Origin: Eopsaltria australis
Taxonomy: Eukaryota; Chordata; Aves; Passeriformes; Petroicidae
Assembly (NCBI GenBank): GCA_034509425.1
Contig: JAVTVJ010000033.1
Location: 4,399,001 to 4,463,000, forward strand
Direction: 5' to 3'
Length of the DNA stretch: 64,000 nt
Part shown: in pieces, positions 57,883 to 64,000 of the stretch
Layout of the letters: each line of letters begins with the position of its first letter
Numbering within the stretch: the stretch's first letter is position 1
The notes under the pieces: generated by a model
Databases searched by the model: none
Told to the model about the DNA's origin: nothing
What the model saw: the letters and a program-made list of their open reading frames with translations, nothing else
Translations under genes and position numbers: made by a program

Positions 57883-60369
57883 GGATCCGAGGCCTTTGAT
57901 TTGCCACAGTTCCACAGAAAAGAATTGAACTTTTGAATCTTCAATTAAGGTGGAAGACAAAATCCAAACTAGGAGGAAGCAGGTAACATTTCTACTAAGG
58001 TTTTGTTCCTGTGTAACTACTTTTCTTTTTAATAGTTTTCCTTGCTTTAGTCTGATTTTTTCCTAGAGTTTAAAGCTGTAAAAACATCAGTCATCTTAAA
58101 ATTTTCTTCCACCATTAAATTAATTTGGATTTACACATTGATTTTCTAAACCAAAATAAGTTTTGGTTTTAGTTTTACTACATGTGCTTGTAATTCTAAT
58201 CTTCATGTTTGTTAATATAAACAAAGGTTTCCTCTGTTTTCCTCCATCCTTAGTCTTTCTTTGCTATGAAGACAATTGTATGGAAAATAAATGAGTAATT
58301 TCTGATTTGACTATGTAGTTTCAGAAGGTAATTTAGGTATCTTAAGAACCTACAATTCTTCGCATTTTTCATCTAAAATATTTAACTGTCCTCTATTTGT
58401 TCCTAATTTCAGATTTTACTGGTATTTTAATTATTCTGATTGGCTTCTTTTTCTCATAATACTTTATCACTCCTGCTTTGATGCCCTCTGCTTTTTCCTT
58501 CATATGTCCATTTAATCTTGAATAATTAATGAAAATAATCATAGCTCTCCAGACACTGATTTTGGCACATAATCTTGTTGTTAGCTGTCAGCTTACAAAA
58601 TGTAATGCTCCTATGAGGGCATTTTCAAAAAGTCACAAAATTCAATTATTCACTTCCACAGAGCAAGAATCACAACATGTTAATACTTTCCTACAGTGGA
58701 TTTTATATTTTGGCATTAGATCACAGTAAGGCTGCAGCTTTTGAAAATCTGGCAAAGTAAAGGAGAGTCACCAGATGGAGTCCTCAGGTAACATACTGAA
58801 ATCAATGTAGTTTATTAATACAGAAGTGTTTGGGTAGGCTGTGTATTAATCTCAACCTTCAAAAGCAAACCAACAATGACTTGCCAGATTTTGGAGTTCA
58901 CAGAAAAAGAGACCCTGTTAACTGATGAAGTTATTTCACATATTTGCCTAGATTTATTTAAAGGATCTTTGGAAGGTTTATCTACCATTCACTACTCTAT
59001 CCCTCTGTCTTCCCAGCCAAATAGATAGAGTGCAGCCTTCCCATTTAAAAGGAGTCCATGCCGAATAATTATATACTCCAATTGATCTCCATCTGCTGCT
59101 TGCTTGATCTACAAATGCCTTTTCTTGTACCAGGAAGCAAACAGCAGAAACTCAGCTGTTCACAATTTCCATCTGGGAAACTGCAAGTTGCTATGATCCA
59201 GTCCTTAGAAGAACAAACTATCACTGCATATAGTTAAGTATAGATTAAGGAAGGGCAGGGTATATATATATAGGAAGGGCAAATTATTTTAAAAATTAAA
59301 ATTATCTCATTTACACTAGAGTGGTACTAAAGGGTAGGCAGAAAAAAAATCAAGTAGGAGATAAACTATGGCACACTTTTCTAAGCTAGAGCTCTGCAAG
59401 TTAAAACACATGCTGCTCCCTTGGAGTTGTAGATGATAGCTCTGCCTAAATGATACCTGTGAATTCCAAAAAGCATATATTAGAATCAGGTTCATATTTT
59501 TTCTGGAATCATGAGCTTCCAATCTTTTTATATGGGGCACATTCATTAAAACCACGATTCCCAAACTTTAGAGTTAGTGCTATAAAAATAGAAAAGATTT
59601 CTCTATCTAAAGCTTGGTATAAAGTGATACAAATCTGATTTCTTTTAAATGAACAAAACAAATATCTACCAGCATAAATATAACTGACTTTTTGTTTATT
59701 TTGCAAAAATATGATAAAACTATCAAAACGAACATTTTAAAATTTATTTTTATAATTTGTTATTTTTAAAATGTATTGCAAAAACTGAATTCTCCTACTT
59801 TTCTTTCAATTAAAAGAGTTAAGATGGTTTTTTAGTCACAACATGAGTTCTTTTTTTGCTCTATAGACAACAACTTTTCAAAACAAATTATTTGCACAAT
59901 TAGAATTTAATCTTGTTCAAAAGAGACAATGTGTTTTAAAATCTGAATCTTATTATTTTAACATACTATAGTTTGAAAGATTTCTATGACTATAAAGTAT
60001 ACTGAAGCAAACACTTCTAGTAACAACATTTTCTGGAAGACAGCAAAACCATTGATGTATGCATTGAAGGAGGGAAAAAAACCTCACACCTTATGCTCCT
60101 TACATAAGGAAAAAAGAAAAAAAATAAGTTGAAGTAGGATAATCAGAGAAATAATATATATTATAGATACTAACATTTTTAGTACAACATATGTTTAACG
60201 ACTAATTAATGGTTCCAGCCTTCTCTAACTGTCCCATTGCTAGACACCACAACTAATGTGGCTGGTGGGAAAAAGTGGAATACACTGAACAAAATCAGGC
60301 GAATGAAAAGAAAAAAAGAAAAAAATGCTGAGAAGTAGTCATGTGAACATGAAGAAAGACCAGACATTT
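57883..60369. other. Unique AT-rich non-coding DNA
   Basis: About 2.5 kb without a recognised feature apart from a short TA run near 59260-59271. Open frames are short and carry no recognised domain. Confidence 0.55.
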
Positions 60370-61072
60370 TTCTGGAAGGTATGTCAAGTAATATGGATGC
60401 CAGAGAGCTGACAAGAAACAGCCAATTTGGCTTCACAAAGAGCAAATGGTGTATGACTAATCTTAAAATGGAGTGACTGTACTGGTGGACAAGGGGCAAG
60501 CAATTTATACCATCTACCTGGACTTGTGTAAAACATTTGTCAAGTCCCCATACTGCATCCTTGTGCCTACATTGGAGAGATGTGAGTTTGAAACACAAGG
60601 ATTTGATGGACAAGGAATTGGCTGGATGGCCACATCCAAAAGTTGTGGTCACTGGCTCTATGTTGAAATCAAACTCAGAAACAAGTGGTGTCCCTCAGGG
60701 GTCTATACTGGGACTGTTACTGCTGAATATTGTTTTGAATATTTTTGAATATTAATTACATAGACAGTGGGATTGAGCGCACCTACAGCAGGTTTGGGGG
60801 AGACACAATTTGAGTGGTGCAGTTCATGTATTTGAAGGAAGGGATGTGAATCAGTAGGATTTTTAACAGTTTGAAAAACTAGTCATTGAGAACCTCAGGA
60901 AGGTGGTAAGGCACTGGAAGAGGTTGCCCAGAGAAGCTGTGGATGCTCTATCCCTGAAAATGTTCAAGGCCAGGTTGGAGGGGCTTTCAGCAACCTGAGT
61001 TAGTGAAAGATGCCCACAGTAGGGATATTGAGATTTGATGATCTTTAAGGTGCATTCCAACCCAAACCATGC
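60370..61072 (+). mobile_element. CR1 LINE, internally deleted copy with RT motifs and 3' end
   Basis: The match starts in the 5' RT region (TTCTGGAAGGTATGTCAAG, then CAATTTGGCTTCACAAAGAG). Two frames between 60473 and 60755 together cover RT motif A (IYLDLCKTF for consensus VYLDFCKAFD, with the catalytic Asp lost) and motif B (SGVPQGSILGLLLLNI). A frameshift separates them. The FADDT motif has become FGGDT near 60795. Around 60825-60885 the sequence jumps to the 3' region (GGCACTGGAAGAGGTTGCCC, CCCTGAAAATGTTCAAGGCC), so roughly half a kilobase of consensus is missing. It ends with TTCCAACCCAAACCATG at about 61072. The copy is dead but among the clearest in the window. A 148-codon minus frame (60206-60652) runs antisense to it. 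Confidence 0.85.
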
Positions 61073-61443
61073 CCCTGCAGCCTACTAAGAGACTATGGTG
61101 GAGCAGATATCCACTCTGCAACTTTGGGAAAGACCCCTGTGGAAATAGTGGGAGGAGAAGGGCTCATCAGAGAGAAAATATTGTGAGTTATTACAATCTG
61201 CCCCACGCTGCTCGAGAGGGAGAGACAGAGAATTTGGGAATAAGTGAATGAAATTGAGGTTGGGAAAAACAGTGGGGGTGGGAGAAAATGTTTTGGAGTC
61301 TGGGTGTTGAGTTTTTTTTTTTTTTTATGATTTCTCATAATCATACTCTTTTTTAACTGGCAATACATTTATTTTTTCCACAAGTCAAGTCTGTTTTTGC
61401 CTATGATGGTAACTGGTAAGCAATCTCCTGCTTCTTTCTCAAG
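61073..61443 (+). mobile_element. ERVL-type LTR, 3' portion, joined to the CR1 tail
   Basis: ACTATGGTGGAGCAGATATC followed by CACTCTGCAAC, GAATTTGGGAATAAGTGAAT, GAAATTGAGGTTGGGAA, a T tract with ATTTCTCATAATCATACTC, then CAAGTCAAGTCTGTTTTTGC, CTATGATGGTAACTGG and AAGCAATCTCCTG follow a widespread avian ERVL LTR (consensus segments CTATGGTGGAGCAGATATCC, AGTTGAGTCTGTTTTGCC, GATGGTAACTGGTGA). The 5' part is missing; it abuts the CR1 3' end with no unique sequence between. The right end fades at about 61443. No target duplication was found. Confidence 0.65.
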
Positions 61444-64000
61444 AGTAAAAAGTATTTTTGAAAAGAGTTTTAAGTTTTTTGGAGGTATTTAAAATTAAAA
61501 ATATTTTTTAAAATTAAATAGGGATTTGGTCTACATGGATTATTTGCTAGCAGACAGTCTCAGATGGAATATCCTGGTAAAGTAACTTTTGTGCAAAAAA
61601 ACTTGCATTTTAAAGTTTTCGTAGAAGTTTTTCTGTCCTTAAATGTTTTTAATTCAAGTACATGACATGAAGTGTTTACAAGGGCTTTTCCTACATCTGT
61701 TTTGTCTGTGATTTTCTCAAAAACATTCAAGCATCATCCTTGAAGTTGTGTGTAGAGTCCTCCAAAAAATTTAAATTTCTTTCAAGTGAAAACAAGAAAA
61801 AGCAAGTGATTAAGATGTTCATAAGACACATGGTGAAGTTATACTAAAGATTGTAATTAAGGCATTTTAATAAACTTGTTCTCTGTTCAGTGCCTTTAAG
61901 CTTGTCAGGAGAAATCATTGCTACAGGTGTTTTCATTTTAAGAATCAAAGAAAATGATGAGGGATTAGAGAAAAAAATCCTTATGGGAATGTATCTTTTA
62001 GTTACCATATTGATGTTACTGCTGTTTGCTCTGTGATGCCACAGATGCAAATTTGCTGCCTATATATTTTTTTAGTAATTTTTGGAACTAATCACTACAA
62101 AATACAGTCTTAAATATATTATACCTTCCTTTTTGTCTTTTCCGAGTAAAGTACAGATAGCAAAATCCATGTTGAACATTCCACAGCAGAAATTATAATA
62201 AGTATTTCAATCATGGCACTATCAGAAACAGTCCTTCACATGAGACGTGTTAAGGAACGAAGTATGGTATAAATAAATTTTATACTCTTTATGTCCTCAG
62301 GTACTAGAATCATCAACACTAACTACTAAACGTAAAGTAACTCATTCTCACCCATTCACACATTCTTAGGTCCAGTGAGGTTGTGATGTCATGACTGAAT
62401 CACTGTGTCTAGTAGCTCTGCGTGGGTAGCCATGATCACTGATTTTACTGCAACTCTCAAAGAGACATTAAGTTCCCTTTGTATTCAGAATCATATTGGC
62501 AATTAACAAGAAGTCCAGCTCCTTCTGTGAAAGAAATAGGTTGACACAATCAAATTTTGTTTCTCAGTTTGTGGTCAAGGAAGTAGCGTACAATTATTTG
62601 GATCCTGTGTTGTTTATTGAAACTGTCACTTTCTTTTAAAGTTCATCACATTTAGTTTTGTGAAGACTCAGTTCTAGCCTTTGCAAAAGTGTTACTAAGC
62701 AAAATTTGCCTCTTGGCATATTTTATACTCTGAATGTTGGTCAAGCTGTGGATTTCAAAAAAAAGTAGCTTTGAAATTAATTAATGTGGACTTAATAATT
62801 AAAACAGCAGTATCAGCACCCAGTAATTTCTGCTACATTAGTCAGTTCACAGAGTTTATTTACTTTATCTGAATTAATTAATTCTCCTTTCAGCACAGTC
62901 ATTTATTTTCAAGGTAACTGCTGTTCTGAACTATTCAGCCATCCAAGTGAAAAGAATTCAGTATGATATTTGGGAATTATATTGTGCCTCTCTTTTTATC
63001 TTAAGAACCTCTAAGTGTGTGTGGTGGTTATAAAGGGAAAAGTATGACTGTTTTCCTAATAGAATGAAATTTCCTGTCATTATGAACAGTACATTGCATC
63101 TTGTATGACAGAAGCTGTTCAAACTGGTACATTAAAAGATTTGTCTGTTTTATTTAGAAAAATTAAAAGTGATAAACACTGTATAACTCCAGATTTATAA
63201 ATTCAGATCCTAAACTCCAGGAGTTCTTCACGTTTTAGTAACTGAATAGAATGTAAGTAGAATGAATTCTTGGCCAGCCTTCAGGTCCCAGCTCTGTAGG
63301 ACACCCAAGCTTGTGGCACTGACCACAACAAGGTTTGAATTATTTCCACAGCAAACTCCCTCAAGCCTCCCACCATTACAAATGTTACAAAATTTTCAGA
63401 AAAATAGAAAATTTAAATCTGTTGTTATGCTGAGCAATAAGTGGCTATATCAGGGTTGGTATTATGATATGACACGAAATCTTTAAAAGACTTTAAGGGA
63501 CTAAAGATAGAAATTATGTTAAAGACTCTGTGTAGCAAGAGAAATTTCACTGAAATCTCCATGAACAGTTTTTGAAAGGTTCAATAATAGAAAGGTCTGA
63601 AAAAAAAGACTTTTTGTTCTAATTCACCAAAACCCATTCCATTAACCAATAACTTCTGGCTGATCCCAGGAAAGAATAGAAAATTCAAATGAAGCTTTTA
63701 TTGTCTTCAGAGTTTGTTTAAACCAATTTTTCTGGTCACTAAAAATGAATTTTAAAATAGGCATCCAAATAAAAACCCTCAGAAAAAATAAAAGAGGCAA
63801 AGAATAGAAAGGAAGACGACATGGAAAGGAACCTAGTATGAACAGTAACAATGTTCATTGTAGACCTGAAAATAAAGTGTTGATCTTCTAAATTCTTATT
63901 AGACATCTATTTATAAGTTCAAATTACTTTCAGAATTACTAACACAATGATACACCTTTCAAAGCAACCTTGAAAAATCGATTAATATTTTGGCATCCAG
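61444..64000. other. Unique AT-rich non-coding DNA to the window end
   Basis: No gene or recognisable transposable element was seen. Open frames of up to 74 codons have no recognised motif. Confidence 0.55.

Noticed and set aside
60206..60652. 148-codon minus-strand frame as a gene
   Set aside because: Its 5' half is antisense to a clear CR1 reverse-transcriptase fragment, and it has no motif of its own.
1..64000. Bacterial or phage features such as operons, ribosome binding sites, CRISPR or defence islands
   Set aside because: Gene density, composition, CR1 LINEs, a tRNA-derived SINE and LTRs all indicate vertebrate nuclear DNA; no regularly spaced repeat array was seen.

Overview
The window looks like non-coding nuclear DNA from a bird, most likely a passerine. 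It is AT-rich throughout. I found no intact protein-coding gene, rRNA, functional tRNA gene or CRISPR array. The open frames are short, scattered over both strands and without recognisable domains. What can be identified is a set of avian transposable elements in otherwise unique sequence. They are CR1 LINE fragments with the usual avian 3' end, long terminal repeats (LTRs) of ERVL and ERVK type, and one SINE with a tRNA-Ile-like head joined to a CR1 3' tail. That SINE architecture is the one described as TguSINE1 from songbirds, and it is the main reason for suggesting a passerine. The region is either a gene desert or the inside of a very large intron.

Layout. 1-5722 is unique AT-rich DNA. 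5729-6337 is a GC-rich solo ERVK-type LTR on the minus strand with 6-bp target-site duplications (TSDs). 6344-9229 is unique. About 9230-10020 is a probable old minus-strand LTR. 10200-11480 may be a decayed minus-strand coding remnant. 11480-17594 is unique. 17595-17734 is the SINE. 17735-22751 is unique apart from a tandem 101-bp duplication at 18676-18869. 22752-23349 (ERVL LTR, plus) and 23367-23791 (ERVK solo LTR, minus) lie almost end to end. 23798-27749 is unique. 27750-27910 is a minus-strand CR1 piece. 28296-28420 is a simple and polypyrimidine tract. 29610-31420 is a CR1 reverse-transcriptase fragment split by two insertions. About 37421-37525 resembles an ancient amniote repeat tail. 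42440-43012 is a solo ERVL LTR and 45817-47376 is a 1.56-kb LTR-like element, each with a perfect 5-bp TSD.

The last third holds a near-identical dispersed direct repeat (48860-49358 and 57380-57882), an A-rich tract (49740-49935), a cluster of three same-orientation CR1 3' ends (50350-52740) around an unexplained GC-richer block (50450-51340), and an internally deleted CR1 joined to the 3' part of another ERVL-type LTR (60370-61443).

No genes here act together. The functional content, if any, would be regulatory or in unannotated non-coding transcripts, which sequence reading alone cannot confirm. The items most worth a second look are the 500-bp dispersed duplication with an almost unchanged core, the 1.56-kb LTR-like element, the GC-richer block with open frames in all three minus frames, and the insertion flanked by 16-bp direct repeats inside the CR1. 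All family assignments come from recalled consensus sequences; no database search was run.
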